Shown one piece after another: positions 44,503 through 54,015 of a stretch of 64,000 nucleotides of DNA. Within the stretch, counting starts at the first letter, position 1. Every line of letters begins with the position of its first letter. Below the pieces are notes generated by a model. The model did no database searches. It was not told the origin of the DNA and saw only the letters and a list, made by a program, of their open reading frames with translations. Source of the DNA: an uncultured Flavihumibacter sp. (GTDB lineage Bacteria > Bacteroidota > Bacteroidia > Chitinophagales > Chitinophagaceae); assembly GCA_902168105.1 (NCBI GenBank), contig CABHOY010000020.1, forward strand, positions 1-64,000, given 5' to 3'. The position numbers and the translations under genes were made by a program.

Positions 44503-45468
44503 ATGCCAACGATCACCTTGCCACGGATAGTCTATCCGTTCCCCTCTTCTATTAACCAATTTGTAACAGCTGCTCACGAACAAAACCGCCAGTGGGTACA
44601 ATCCTTCGGATTCATTACCACACCTGAAGCGTTAGCCCGTTTTGACAGGTCCCGCTTCGCCTGGCTCGCCGCCCGCGCATTTCCACATGCCGATTTTCAC
44701 GAACTGTGTATCATTGCCAACTTCAATACATGGTTGTTCATGCTGGACGACCAGTGCGACGAAGCACAACTGGGCAAAAAAGCAGTCTCCCTGGAACACG
44801 TTACGGACGGCTTCATGGACATTCTGAAACATAATACACCTATCGAAACCATTCTAGGCAGGAGTTTTACTGACATATGGGACCGTATGCAGGCTATCGG
44901 AGACGCCGCATGGCAAACGCGATTTATCCGTAGTATGGAAGAGTATTTTACTTCCTGCCATTGGGAAGCAGGCAACAGGGCGGCCAGCGTTACGCCGACT
45001 GTGGCAGAATACGTCACCATGCGCCCTTATACAGGAGCATTGTTCGCCGATGTGGAAGCTATTGAGATCATCGAAAAGGTCTATCTCCCCGCTCACATCC
45101 TGCAACATTTTATCGTACAACGTCTCGTATTGGCCTGCAATAATATTGTATGCTGGGCCAACGACATCTTTTCCTGCGCCAAAGAAGCCAGACAGGGAGA
45201 TGTGCATAATCTTGTACTAGTACTCGAACATGAACGCAATATCTCCTTACAGGATGCTGTAAATGAGACTGTGCGTATGCATAATGAAGAAGTGAAACTG
45301 TTTACCGCATTGGAGAAATTGCTGCCCTCATTTGGAGAAGAACTGGACAAGGAGCTGGAAAGATTCCTGTCTGTACTACGCTCCTGGATCACAGCAAATT
45401 ATGACTGGAGTTTCCATGATACCGGCAGGTACCAGGTGAAAGAAGTGGAAGTGCTGACCGTGAAATAA
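44503..45468 (+). CDS. Class I terpene synthase
   Basis: A 321-aa single-domain bacterial terpene cyclase. The aspartate-rich motif is DDQCDE (82-87), the pyrophosphate-sensor Arg is in TMRPYTG (Arg174), the NSE triad is NDIFSCAKE (220-228), and the C-terminal RY pair is at 309-310. These elements bind Mg2+ and diphosphate and start cyclisation of farnesyl or geranylgeranyl diphosphate. Terpene synthases are known from Chitinophaga pinensis, but the product of this one cannot be read from sequence. No P450 or other tailoring gene is adjacent; idi lies directly upstream. Confidence 0.93.
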   Translation: MPTITLPRIVYPFPSSINQFVTAAHEQNRQWVQSFGFITTPEALARFDRSRFAWLAARAFPHADFHELCIIANFNTWLFMLDDQCDEAQLGKKAVSLEHVTDGFMDILKHNTPIETILGRSFTDIWDRMQAIGDAAWQTRFIRSMEEYFTSCHWEAGNRAASVTPTVAEYVTMRPYTGALFADVEAIEIIEKVYLPAHILQHFIVQRLVLACNNIVCWANDIFSCAKEARQGDVHNLVLVLEHERNISLQDAVNETVRMHNEEVKLFTALEKLLPSFGEELDKELERFLSVLRSWITANYDWSFHDTGRYQVKEVEVLTVK

Positions 45469-45475
45469 GTACAAA

Positions 45476-45540
45476 CCAGGAATTAGGAATTGAAAATGAG
45501 CCGGAGATCTTTGCGTTGTTCCTAATTCCTGGCTTTTTTT
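45476..45540. terminator. Bidirectional terminator between terpene synthase and DUF2157 genes
   Basis: CCAGGAATTAGGAA (45476-45489) pairs perfectly with TTCCTAATTCCTGG (45519-45532) across a 29-nt loop, followed by CTTTTTTT. The right arm covers the stop codon of the minus-strand DUF2157 gene. Confidence 0.75.
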
Positions 45541-46556
45541 AACCGTCTCTCCAGCAGTTTACCGATCAATGCAAAAGAGACCGCCAGTATCGTGAAGAAC
45601 AGACCTTTATGCGTCCGGTCCCATAGATATTCAAAATAACGGGTATACAGGTCCAGCAGCAGAAATAACACCGCCATATCCCTCACCATCGGGTCATGCA
45701 TTTTAATACCCCATAATAGCACCAACACACATAATACAGTAAACGCCGCAACCCACCAAAGTAACTGGACCTGCCTTACATGCTGCCATTCTTCCCAGGA
45801 GGCGGAGTTACCGAAAATAGAGATCATCCATCCCGACAACAGCAATAACAGCCAGCTGCCTATCCAGGTAATATCCTTTACCTGCTTGTATAAACGATTA
45901 TTACGGAACAACCAGTGAAGTCCTACCATGATAAATGCCAGCAGGATCATCCGGAAGGGGAGGTTCATGCCCAGAAAGAATGCTTTATCGTCAGCTATGT
46001 AATACGTGAGTTTTACATAAGCAGGTATCAGGCAGATCAGCGTGGACGTCCAGAGCAGGCGGGAAGACAATAAGAGCGCCAGTACACCATAGGTAACAGT
46101 GGCCAGCAGCCAGAATATACCATAGTTGCCATGCAGGTATTGCAATGTTTTACCAAGATAAACTACACTGACACCGACACTGAGTACAGGCAACAGCCAG
46201 AACAACTCCCCGGTCAGGGAATATTCCGCTTGTTTCTGCTGCCGGCGATATCCCTGAAAACAAAGGAATACCGTCAACCCCGCGAAAAGTGTGGAAATAA
46301 TACCATCGGTGAGAGAAAATTTGAGACGTAATACCTCTATCCATTTCTCATCCAGCACCAGAGAACCGAAGGCCATCAGGGCACAGGAAACTGCCGCTAT
46401 GAAAATGTACAGGGTCACTACCTGCCAGTCGCCTTGCCTGACCTGCCAGGTTTCTTTCAGTCGGTTAGCCTGTTCAGGTGTGATCAGAGAGTCGGATTCC
46501 CATTGACGGACAGCCTTTTGTAAGAGGTACGCTTCTTTTTTGTCTACTTCTAACAT
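45522..46556 (-). CDS. DUF2157 multi-pass membrane protein
   Basis: A 344-aa protein. The first about 40 residues form the soluble DUF2157 signature (LLQKAVRQWESDSLITPEQANRL). They are followed by about nine or ten hydrophobic helices (for example VVTLYIFIAAVSCALMAFGSL and WIGSWLLLLLSGWMISIFG) and a basic C-terminal tail. DUF2157 proteins are of unknown function. The gene is divergent from the sodium symporter, sharing a 136-nt upstream region, and convergent with the terpene synthase. Confidence 0.85.
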   Translation of the reverse strand: MLEVDKKEAYLLQKAVRQWESDSLITPEQANRLKETWQVRQGDWQVVTLYIFIAAVSCALMAFGSLVLDEKWIEVLRLKFSLTDGIISTLFAGLTVFLCFQGYRRQQKQAEYSLTGELFWLLPVLSVGVSVVYLGKTLQYLHGNYGIFWLLATVTYGVLALLLSSRLLWTSTLICLIPAYVKLTYYIADDKAFFLGMNLPFRMILLAFIMVGLHWLFRNNRLYKQVKDITWIGSWLLLLLSGWMISIFGNSASWEEWQHVRQVQLLWWVAAFTVLCVLVLLWGIKMHDPMVRDMAVLFLLLDLYTRYFEYLWDRTHKGLFFTILAVSFALIGKLLERRLKKARN

Positions 46557-46692
46557 ATGAGTAAATATATGTAAAAATCAACCACTGCTTCCGGCAGCGC
46601 TATCATTTACATTAGCAGGCTATTGAAATAATGTTTATTTAAGTATCTTAACCCGCTTTTTATATTATCAAACATAATGCTACGGTCTGCAA

Positions 46693-48372
46693 ATGGTTAT
46701 CTGCGGACTTCAAATTCCAATTATGGGCCAATTGACTGATACACACCACTTAAAATACTGGGACTACCTGGTATTCTTCATCTACTTTATTATAGTTACC
46801 GGGTACGGGTACTATATCTATCAACGTAAGAGGTCTAAAACGGCCAATACAAAAGACTTTTTCCTGGCAGAGGGATCCCTTACCTGGTGGGCCATCGGGG
46901 CATCCCTGATCGCCTCTAATATTTCTGCGGAACATTTCATAGGACAGTCGGGTTCCGGTTTTGCACTTGGACTTGCCATCTCCACCTATGAATGGATGGC
47001 CGCCGCCACACTTATCATCGTGGCCGTATTTTTTATACCGGTGTATCTTAAAAATAAGATCTACACCATGCCCCAGTTCCTGCTGGAGCGTTATAACTCT
47101 ACCGTAAGTACGGTGATGGCCGTTTTCTGGCTCCTGGTGTATGTATTTGTGAACCTTACCTCTATTATTTATCTGGGAGCGCTGGCAATAACGGCTATTT
47201 CAGGGATCCCATTCCTCTGGTGTATTGTCGGGTTGTCCGTTTTTGCTGTGATCGTGACGCTGGGAGGAATGAAGGTGATCGGCTACACGGATGTAATACA
47301 GGTGTTTGTGCTGATCGTCGGCGGACTGGCTACTACTTACCTGGCTTTACGTATGGTGTCAACTCATTTCGGGTATGGCGAAAACATTCTGAAAGGATTA
47401 TCACTCGTACGTGAAAAGGCCGACTCGCATTTTCATATGATCTTTTCCTCAGATCATCCTTATTATAAAGACCTGCCCGGCCTGTCCGTATTGATAGGCG
47501 GGATGTGGATCAACAACCTGAATTACTGGGGATGTAACCAATACATCATCCAGCGGGCTTTGGGAGCCGATCTTAAGACGGCCCGCAGCGGGATCCTGTT
47601 CGCTGCCTTCCTGAAGTTACTCATTCCTGTAATCGCCGTATTGCCAGGTATTTGCGCCTACGTATTATTTAAGGAAGGTGTATTTACTACTGAGCTTCAG
47701 GACGCAGCAGGCATCGTAAAACCGGACAGGGCTTACCCTACGCTGATGAACCTTCTGCCGCAAGGCCTCAAAGGACTGGCCTTCGCCGCACTGACAGCTG
47801 CGATCGTAGCTTCTCTGGCAGGTAAGGCAAACAGTATCTCTACGATCTTCTCACTGGATATCTATCATCGCTATTTCAATAAGGAAGCAACTGAAAAACA
47901 GCTGGTGAAAGTAGGTCGTATCACGGTGATCGTAGCAATGGTGATAGCCAGTCTGGTGGCACCGGCGCTGACAACACTCGATCAGGCGTACCAGTTTATC
48001 CAGGATTACGTCGGCTTCATTTCTCCGGGTGTGCTGGCCATATTCCTGATGGGCTTCTTCTGGAAGCGTACTACTTCAAAGGCGGCACTGGCGGCGGCAT
48101 TGCTGACCATTCCATTGTCCACGGTACTGAAGTTCCTGCCTGCATGGACTGATGGTGCTTTCCCGGATTATCCGTTCCTGGACCGTATGACCATCGTGTT
48201 TGTCTTCCTGATTGTACTGATGATCGTAATGACGCTTCTGGACAAACGCAGTAAAGATCAGCAGCAGGTGATCGAGATCGATAAATCCATGTTCCGCAGT
48301 ACGCCGGGATTCATAGTGGGAAGTGTGATCATCACAGGGGTACTGGTGGCATTGTATACCGTGTTCTGGTAG
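46693..48372 (+). CDS. Sodium:solute symporter (SSS family, SGLT-like)
   Basis: A 559-aa membrane protein with about 14 transmembrane helices. SSS-family signatures are FLAEGSLTWWAIGASLIASNISAE... near residue 57, NNLNYWGCNQYIIQRALGA and the sodium-binding AALTAAIVASLAGKANS stretch. An ATG at 46723 (protein beginning MGQLTDTHHLKYWDYLVFF) is an equally likely start. SGLT-like members import sugars or polyols with Na+. The myo-inositol oxygenase gene follows after 470 nt and two hairpins, so inositol is a plausible substrate, but they are probably separate transcription units. Confidence 0.9.
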   Translation: MVICGLQIPIMGQLTDTHHLKYWDYLVFFIYFIIVTGYGYYIYQRKRSKTANTKDFFLAEGSLTWWAIGASLIASNISAEHFIGQSGSGFALGLAISTYEWMAAATLIIVAVFFIPVYLKNKIYTMPQFLLERYNSTVSTVMAVFWLLVYVFVNLTSIIYLGALAITAISGIPFLWCIVGLSVFAVIVTLGGMKVIGYTDVIQVFVLIVGGLATTYLALRMVSTHFGYGENILKGLSLVREKADSHFHMIFSSDHPYYKDLPGLSVLIGGMWINNLNYWGCNQYIIQRALGADLKTARSGILFAAFLKLLIPVIAVLPGICAYVLFKEGVFTTELQDAAGIVKPDRAYPTLMNLLPQGLKGLAFAALTAAIVASLAGKANSISTIFSLDIYHRYFNKEATEKQLVKVGRITVIVAMVIASLVAPALTTLDQAYQFIQDYVGFISPGVLAIFLMGFFWKRTTSKAALAAALLTIPLSTVLKFLPAWTDGAFPDYPFLDRMTIVFVFLIVLMIVMTLLDKRSKDQQQVIEIDKSMFRSTPGFIVGSVIITGVLVALYTVFW

Positions 48373-48465
48373 TTGTTGACTAATACCTGAAAAGCGCTTC
48401 ATTACCTGTATAAGCCTTCAATAAGGCTCGGGTTTCCCATGTATAGGCCTTCTACGCCGGTGTTT

Positions 48466-48505
48466 CAGGCCTTTTTGTATAGTGAAAGCTATATAAAAAG
48501 GCCTG
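48466..48505. repeat. 17-bp hairpin downstream of the symporter gene
   Basis: The arms at 48466-48482 and 48489-48505 pair over 17 positions with one G-U pair in RNA and a 6-nt loop. The arms contain TTTTT/AAAAA, so it can look like a terminator on both strands. It is one of two stems in the 471-nt gap before myo-inositol oxygenase. Confidence 0.5.
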
Positions 48506-48593
48506 TAGTACTGGCTTAGGAGGCCTAAACATATATAGGATCACCCTTTCCGATGCCTATCTTGGCACCTGGAGAGACTATCATGTTTATATT

Positions 48594-48633
48594 CGGCGTT
48601 TTGATGTACCACGCATCGAAACGCCGTTTTTTT
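48594..48633 (+). terminator. Rho-independent terminator in the symporter-MIOX gap
   Basis: CGGCGTTTTGATG (48594-48606) pairs with CATCGAAACGCCG (48614-48626) with one G-U pair, followed by seven T residues. A direct repeat ATTAAGTAGT (48692-48701, 48727-48736) and a near-match promoter TAGACTTG (48795-48802) lie between it and the MIOX start. The remainder of the gap shows no gene. Confidence 0.75.
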
Positions 48634-48843
48634 ATAATGGCCGGACATAGTTCAGGTGTAGGCAAGTAACAGTTCGAAATATTATTACTGGATTAAGTAG
48701 TAGTTAAAGGCACTATCTCTCTCTAAATTAAGTAGTTATCAATATAAAGCTGTAATATCAAATAATTTGTAGAAATCGATTGAAATTTGTAAATTAGACT
48801 TGCAGACGATCTATTTCTCCAATATTTTCAATATCCACGAATT

Positions 48844-49728
48844 ATGAACTCAAACAACTTTTCTGGTGAAGAATTAAATCCATTGCAAAGTATCGAGCAA
48901 TGGGAAGATGATGTGCTGTTGCGCTATCCTGAGCCAGCAGTTGCTGAAACGGCTAAATCTAAAGAGGAATACAGAAATTATGATAATCCGGAAAGAGACA
49001 CCGTACGTGAGTTCTACCGGTTAAATCATAAGCACCAGACCTACGATTTTGTGCAACAGAAAAAGAAAGAATTCCTGGCTTTCAACAAAAAAGAAACGCC
49101 TGTTTGGGGTGCAATGGAATTCCTTAATACACTCGTGGACGATTCCGATCCGGATATCGAACTGGACCAGTTGCAGCACTTATTACAAACAGCAGAAGCT
49201 ATCAGGGCGGACGGACATCCTGACTGGTTCGTACTCACCGGCTTTATTCATGACATGGGCAAGGTACTTTGCCTGTTCGGTGAACCACAATGGGCGGTAG
49301 TAGGTGATACTTTCCCTGTAGGCTGCCAGTTCTCAGACAAAATTGTTTATCCTGAATTCTTTGCAGACAACCCGGATGCAAAGGATGAACGCTATAATAG
49401 CAAATACGGAATTTATAGTCCTAATTGCGGACTTAATGCGGTTGACCTCTCCTGGGGGCATGATGAATATCTTTATCAGATGATGAAGGATTACCTGCCG
49501 GAACCGGCATTATACATGATCCGTTATCACTCTTTCTATGCACAGCATCGTGAAGATGCTTACGCGCATCTGATGAATGAGCATGATTATGAAATGTTTG
49601 AATGGGTAAAGAAATTCAATCCGTATGACCTCTATTCGAAGAGCCCGAAACCTCCGGTAATAAGCGAATTAAAGCCATACTACGAGAACCTTATAGCAAA
49701 ATATTTACCTGATACGATCAGGTTGTAA
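48844..49728 (+). CDS. myo-Inositol oxygenase (MIOX)
   Basis: A 294-aa HD-domain-like di-iron oxygenase converting myo-inositol to D-glucuronate with O2. Iron ligands line up with the mammalian enzyme: His112 in DQLQHLLQTAE, His136-Asp137 in FIHDMGKVL, His206 in WGHDEYLY, His229 in IRYHSFYAQH and Asp263 in FNPYDLYSK. The substrate-binding VGDTFPVGC is present. MIOX is typical of eukaryotes but is found in some Bacteroidota. No glucuronate catabolic genes are adjacent; the product could feed glucuronate use or uronic acid pools. It has its own upstream region. Confidence 0.93.
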   Translation: MNSNNFSGEELNPLQSIEQWEDDVLLRYPEPAVAETAKSKEEYRNYDNPERDTVREFYRLNHKHQTYDFVQQKKKEFLAFNKKETPVWGAMEFLNTLVDDSDPDIELDQLQHLLQTAEAIRADGHPDWFVLTGFIHDMGKVLCLFGEPQWAVVGDTFPVGCQFSDKIVYPEFFADNPDAKDERYNSKYGIYSPNCGLNAVDLSWGHDEYLYQMMKDYLPEPALYMIRYHSFYAQHREDAYAHLMNEHDYEMFEWVKKFNPYDLYSKSPKPPVISELKPYYENLIAKYLPDTIRL

Positions 49729-49752
49729 GTTGCCGATTGTGTTTAAAAACGT

Positions 49753-49788
49753 AAAGGCAGACCTGTTATGGGTCTGCCTTTTATTTTT
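49753..49788. terminator. Bidirectional terminator between MIOX and the FAD/Fe-S dehydrogenase
   Basis: AAAGGCAGACC (49753-49763) pairs with GGTCTGCCTTT (49771-49781), followed by TATTTTT. It lies between two convergent genes. Confidence 0.8.
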
Positions 49789-49801
49789 GTAAGAATGATC
49801 T

Positions 49802-52732
49802 TTATATCAACGCCTCAAACAATATCTCTACCGGGTGTTTGGATTTACGGCCGGTGCCGTCTTTCACCTGGTGCCTGCAACTTGTACCGGGAGCTGCAAT
49901 GATCGTTTCTTCTGCTGCATTACGTACTGCAGGGAATAACACCAGCTCACCGATCTGCATCGAGATATCATAGTGCTCTTTTTCATATCCGAAAGAACCG
50001 GCCATACCACAACAACCGGATGGAATGATCTCTACGGAATAGTTGGCTGGTAACGACAGGATGTTTTTACTGTGTTGTGGCGTGGACAGGGCCTTCTGCT
50101 GGCAATGTCCATGCAGTTTGATCTGCCTCTTCTCACTGGTAAAGAGTGTTGCAGGAATATTACCTGCCGCAGCCTCTTTACTGAGGAATTCATCTATCAG
50201 TAATACATTCGGAGCAAGTTTCCTGGCCTTTTCCCTTAGTTCATCCCGCACCAGGTCCGGATATTCATCCCGGAAACTAAGAATTGCAGAAGGTTCTACA
50301 CCCAATAAAGGCACATCATTACTGATCACCTCACTGAAGATGCGTACGTTCTCTTCGGCAAAGTTGCGTGCCTTACGTAATAACCCTTTCGACATCAAGG
50401 CACGGGCACTTTCCGGATGTGCGATCATCTGAACGTCATAACCGAGACGATGTAACAGTTTTACCGCCTTGATACCGACGTGCGTGTCGTTGAAGTTGGT
50501 AAACTCATCGCAGAACAGGTATACTTTTTTCTTTACGGTTGATAGCACTGTCCTTTCACGCGCCCACTGCTTATTGAACCAGCTTCTGAGTGTAGTTGAC
50601 TGCAGTTCGGGCAGTGAACGTTTCAGCGCAAATCCGGAAGTCTTTTTGATCAGGTTACTGGTAGCAGGCGTGTTCACCATCCAGTTGTAGATACCTGGAG
50701 CGATGGTCGCCAGGCCATTCAGACGGGTGAAGTTGCTGATCAGTTTAGACCTGAATGGAACACCATTGGCATCATGATAATGCTGGAGGAATTCCATTTT
50801 GAGTTTAGCCATGTCCACATTCGATGGACATTCTGATTTACAGCCTTTACACGCCAAACAGAGGTCTAATACTTCATAGATCTCTTTATGATCGAAACGG
50901 TTCTCTTTATTGGAATGTGTCAGGAATTCCCGTAAGATGTTGGCCCTGGCGCGGGTGGTATCTTTTTCATTGCGGGTAGCCATGTAGCTCGGGCACATTG
51001 TACCTCCGCTTTTTTCAGTCTTGCGACAGTCGCCGGAACCATTACACTGCTCCGCATGCTGCAGGTAGGTCTGCTCGGGGAAGTGGAACACCGTTTTCAA
51101 CTGCGGTGCTTTCTGTCCGGGTTCATAGCGCAACATGCTGTTCATGCTGGGAGTATCAACGATCTTATTGGGATTAAAGATATTTTCCGGGTCCCAGGTA
51201 TATTTCAGATCGCGTAATAACGTATAGTTTTTCTCGCCGATCATCTGACGGATAAACTCACCACGCAGACGGCCATCGCCATGTTCTCCACTGAGGGAGC
51301 CATTATATTTCTTTACAAGGGTGGCTATCTCCTCCGCGATCTTCCTGAACAGGAGGTTACCCTCTTCCGTTTTCAGGTTAATGATGGGGCGCAGGTGAAT
51401 TTCACCGCTGCCCGCATGGGCATAGTGAACGGCATGCAGGCCATAGCCTTTCAGGATATCGTTGAAGTCGCGGATATAGGCCGGAAGATCTTCAATAGCG
51501 ATCGCGGTATCCTCAATTACAGGAACGGCTTTTTCATCGCCGGGAAGATTACTCAGCAATCCCAGGCCGGCCTTACGCAATGTCCAGATCTTCTTGGTAT
51601 CGTCACCGAATAGCAGGGGGAAATGATAACCCAGTCCGGCTGCCTGTAACTCGGTAATGAGGCGGTTGGCTATTTCGGTAATGGCCTCCCGGGTATCGCG
51701 GCAAAATTCCACCACCAGGATGGCGCCGGGATCGCCCTGTACAAAGAAGCGGTTTTTACTTTGCTCAATATTATCCTTGGTACATTCCAGTATGAAATGG
51801 TCTATCAGTTCGCTGGCGCTGGGCTTATATTGCATGGCAATAATATTGGCGCGCAGGGATTCATCGATGCTGTTGAAATGGACGCATAGCAGCCCAGTTT
51901 CTTTAGGTGGCAACGGTGATACATTCACTTTGATCTCCGTCAGGAAAGCAAGGGTACCTTCAGAACCTGCTATCAGTTTACAGAAGTTGAAATCTTCTTT
52001 ACCGGCAGTAAACGGAGCTGTTTCCAGGAGGAGGTCGACCGCATACCCGGTATTACGGCGGGTAATGCTTGGTTTAGGAAACTCTCTGCGGATCTCTTCC
52101 TGATTATTATGGTTGCCCAACATGGCACGGATCTGACGATATACCGCCGTTTCAAGACTGCCGTCATTTTTTTCGCAGCGGGCATGAAACTCGTCGGTTG
52201 AGATGTCGTTGAACACCACATCCGATCCATCGCTGAGAATGGCCTTTACCTCCAGCAGGTGCTCCCGGGTACTTCCATACACTACGGAGTTGGAGCCGCA
52301 GGAGTTATTACCCACCATTCCCCCGATCATCGCCCTGTTGGCTGTCGAGGTTTCTGGTCCGAAATACAAGCCATAAGGTTTGAGGAACATGTTCAGCTCG
52401 TCCCTGATAACACCTGGCTGTACTCTAACCCAATGCTCTTCCGTATTGATTTCCAGTATCTTAGTGAAGGTTCTCGAAACATCTACTATAATTCCGTTTC
52501 CAACTACCTGCCCTGCAAGAGAGGTACCGGCAGTACGGGGAATAAGTGATGTTTTATTGGCGCGGGCGAAAGAGATCAATGTCTTGATATCCTGTTCATT
52601 TGCCGGAATAGCCACAGCCAGCGGCATCTCCCGGTACGCAGATGCATCGGTTGCGTATAGGGTACGCATGGTGTCATCGTCATATAATGTACCCGTCAGA
52701 TCCCGGGCCAATCCCCTAAGCTTATCTCGCAT
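49802..52732 (-). CDS. FAD-linked dehydrogenase fused to Fe-S oxidoreductase (YdiJ/GlcD-GlcF type)
   Basis: A 976-aa fusion. Residues about 35-175 form an FAD-binding PCMH domain (LIPRTAGTSLAGQVVGNGII), and residues about 240-530 the FAD-linked oxidase C-terminal domain (HAGSGEIHLRPI, SGEHGDGRLRGEF). An Fe-S segment follows with CNGSGDCRKTEKSGGTMCPS and CLACKGCKSECP around residues 570-640. The C-terminal GlcF-like CCG region has SGCCGMAGSFGYE. The family oxidises 2-hydroxy acids (glycolate, D-lactate or D-2-hydroxyglutarate) and passes electrons to quinone. The exact substrate is not decided. It is on the same strand as, and 63 nt downstream of, the DUF72 gene. Confidence 0.93.
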   Translation of the reverse strand: MRDKLRGLARDLTGTLYDDDTMRTLYATDASAYREMPLAVAIPANEQDIKTLISFARANKTSLIPRTAGTSLAGQVVGNGIIVDVSRTFTKILEINTEEHWVRVQPGVIRDELNMFLKPYGLYFGPETSTANRAMIGGMVGNNSCGSNSVVYGSTREHLLEVKAILSDGSDVVFNDISTDEFHARCEKNDGSLETAVYRQIRAMLGNHNNQEEIRREFPKPSITRRNTGYAVDLLLETAPFTAGKEDFNFCKLIAGSEGTLAFLTEIKVNVSPLPPKETGLLCVHFNSIDESLRANIIAMQYKPSASELIDHFILECTKDNIEQSKNRFFVQGDPGAILVVEFCRDTREAITEIANRLITELQAAGLGYHFPLLFGDDTKKIWTLRKAGLGLLSNLPGDEKAVPVIEDTAIAIEDLPAYIRDFNDILKGYGLHAVHYAHAGSGEIHLRPIINLKTEEGNLLFRKIAEEIATLVKKYNGSLSGEHGDGRLRGEFIRQMIGEKNYTLLRDLKYTWDPENIFNPNKIVDTPSMNSMLRYEPGQKAPQLKTVFHFPEQTYLQHAEQCNGSGDCRKTEKSGGTMCPSYMATRNEKDTTRARANILREFLTHSNKENRFDHKEIYEVLDLCLACKGCKSECPSNVDMAKLKMEFLQHYHDANGVPFRSKLISNFTRLNGLATIAPGIYNWMVNTPATSNLIKKTSGFALKRSLPELQSTTLRSWFNKQWARERTVLSTVKKKVYLFCDEFTNFNDTHVGIKAVKLLHRLGYDVQMIAHPESARALMSKGLLRKARNFAEENVRIFSEVISNDVPLLGVEPSAILSFRDEYPDLVRDELREKARKLAPNVLLIDEFLSKEAAAGNIPATLFTSEKRQIKLHGHCQQKALSTPQHSKNILSLPANYSVEIIPSGCCGMAGSFGYEKEHYDISMQIGELVLFPAVRNAAEETIIAAPGTSCRHQVKDGTGRKSKHPVEILFEALI

Positions 52733-52795
52733 ATTATTAAACTTCCCTTTTCAGGCAGTAAAAATAATATTTAGAAAGTTGGAACACAAACACAA

Positions 52796-53704
52796 TCAGA
52801 ATAAGGTATTTTGCTGTGATACAAACTGTGGTTTTTGCAGCTCGATCCCACAAACCTCCTTCATCTTATCTACCAGGTAAACAGTCAGTTCGGGAGAGTA
52901 AGCCTCGTCGTGCATGTGCATGAAAAAATACAGTTCCTGTAAACCATGTTGCAGCCAGTAATGCATCCTGTTCACCCAGTCGTCGATGCGGACATAGTCG
53001 GTCGGATGTAGGCTGTTGCCCACATAGCGGATAAAGGCCTTGGCGATGGGCATATGCATGTGCGCACAATCCCGCCTGCCGGCAGTATCGGTAATAACAG
53101 CGCCTACATTGAGTTTATGCAGGGTGTTGAACAGCTCTTCGCTCGTCTTGGCATCGCTGAACCAGTCAGGGTGACGTACTTCAAGAAAGAACTGCAGGTC
53201 CTGCGGCAAACTTTCGAGATAGCGGAACAGGTTATCTTTCCTTTTAGGAGAATATTTATCGCTCACCTGCAGGAATATCGGCCCCAGATGGTCGCCAAAG
53301 GCCAATACGCCTTCAAGGAAAGAAGTGGTTTGCAGAGTGGCGTCTATGAGGTTGCTGTAATGACTGATGGACTGTGGCACTTTGGGACAGAACTTAAAAT
53401 CCTTACCCTGGGCACGGACATCCCATTTCTCGATCGCCTCCGGGCCATAGATCTTGTAATGAGTGGCGTTCAGTTCAATACTATTGTAATGATGCACATA
53501 TTCATCCAGGAAATTAGCCTCTTTGGTGCCTTTCGGATAGATCTTTCCTATCCATTCCTTACGGCCCCATTTAGCACAGCCCAGGTAGATCTTAGGCTTC
53601 TTAACGGGCTTACCCTTTAAAACTGTTTTATTGAAAGCCGGTTCGGCCGGCAGTTTGAAATCTATTTCGTCCAGCAGTGCCGGATCAACACGACCAAAAT
53701 CCAT
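52796..53704 (-). CDS. DUF72 family protein (TIM-barrel, YecE-like)
   Basis: A 302-aa protein from the ATG at 53704; a longer frame to 53785 adds residues unlike the family. Motifs are IYLGCAKWGRKEWIGKIYP at the start of the barrel, YVHHYNSIELNATHYKIYG, FKFCPKVPQSISHY, FLEVRHPDWF and YFFMHMHDE at the end. DUF72/YecE proteins are widespread and structurally related to xylose isomerase-like barrels, but no reaction is established. It may be co-transcribed with the downstream FAD dehydrogenase gene. Confidence 0.9.
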   Translation of the reverse strand: MDFGRVDPALLDEIDFKLPAEPAFNKTVLKGKPVKKPKIYLGCAKWGRKEWIGKIYPKGTKEANFLDEYVHHYNSIELNATHYKIYGPEAIEKWDVRAQGKDFKFCPKVPQSISHYSNLIDATLQTTSFLEGVLAFGDHLGPIFLQVSDKYSPKRKDNLFRYLESLPQDLQFFLEVRHPDWFSDAKTSEELFNTLHKLNVGAVITDTAGRRDCAHMHMPIAKAFIRYVGNSLHPTDYVRIDDWVNRMHYWLQHGLQELYFFMHMHDEAYSPELTVYLVDKMKEVCGIELQKPQFVSQQNTLF

Positions 53705-54015
53705 AGTAAAGTGAATCTTTCTCCGAAGGTAATACATTATGCTTTTACATGCAGTATTCCGCATTCCGGGGCGTTGCCTGCCCAACTGAGGGATTTATGG
53801 GACAATCAACAAGGGCTAACAGTGACGGGAGAGTTAAAAAAAAACGCTTGTTTAAATCGGCTGTTATATAAGGAGATTGATTTAACTTAGACCGCACGTC
53901 AGGATTTAGATCAGCAGCGTATTGCAGGATAGAGACCCCCAAATAAAGTTTGGACAATCCTTTGTAATATGCTTTTTCCAAGGTAATTTAAAAGAACAGT
54001 AATTAATCGTTTAGC
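53705..54015. other. Divergent upstream region of DUF72 and glgA
   Basis: 311 nt shared by divergent genes. No complete TAnnTTTG element, hairpin or repeat could be picked out; a minus-strand frame at 53745-53981 has no supporting features. Confidence 0.3.

Noticed and set aside
53745..53981. Minus-strand 78-codon frame upstream of DUF72
   Set aside because: Lies in the divergent promoter region, overlaps only non-family upstream codons of DUF72 and has no recognisable feature.
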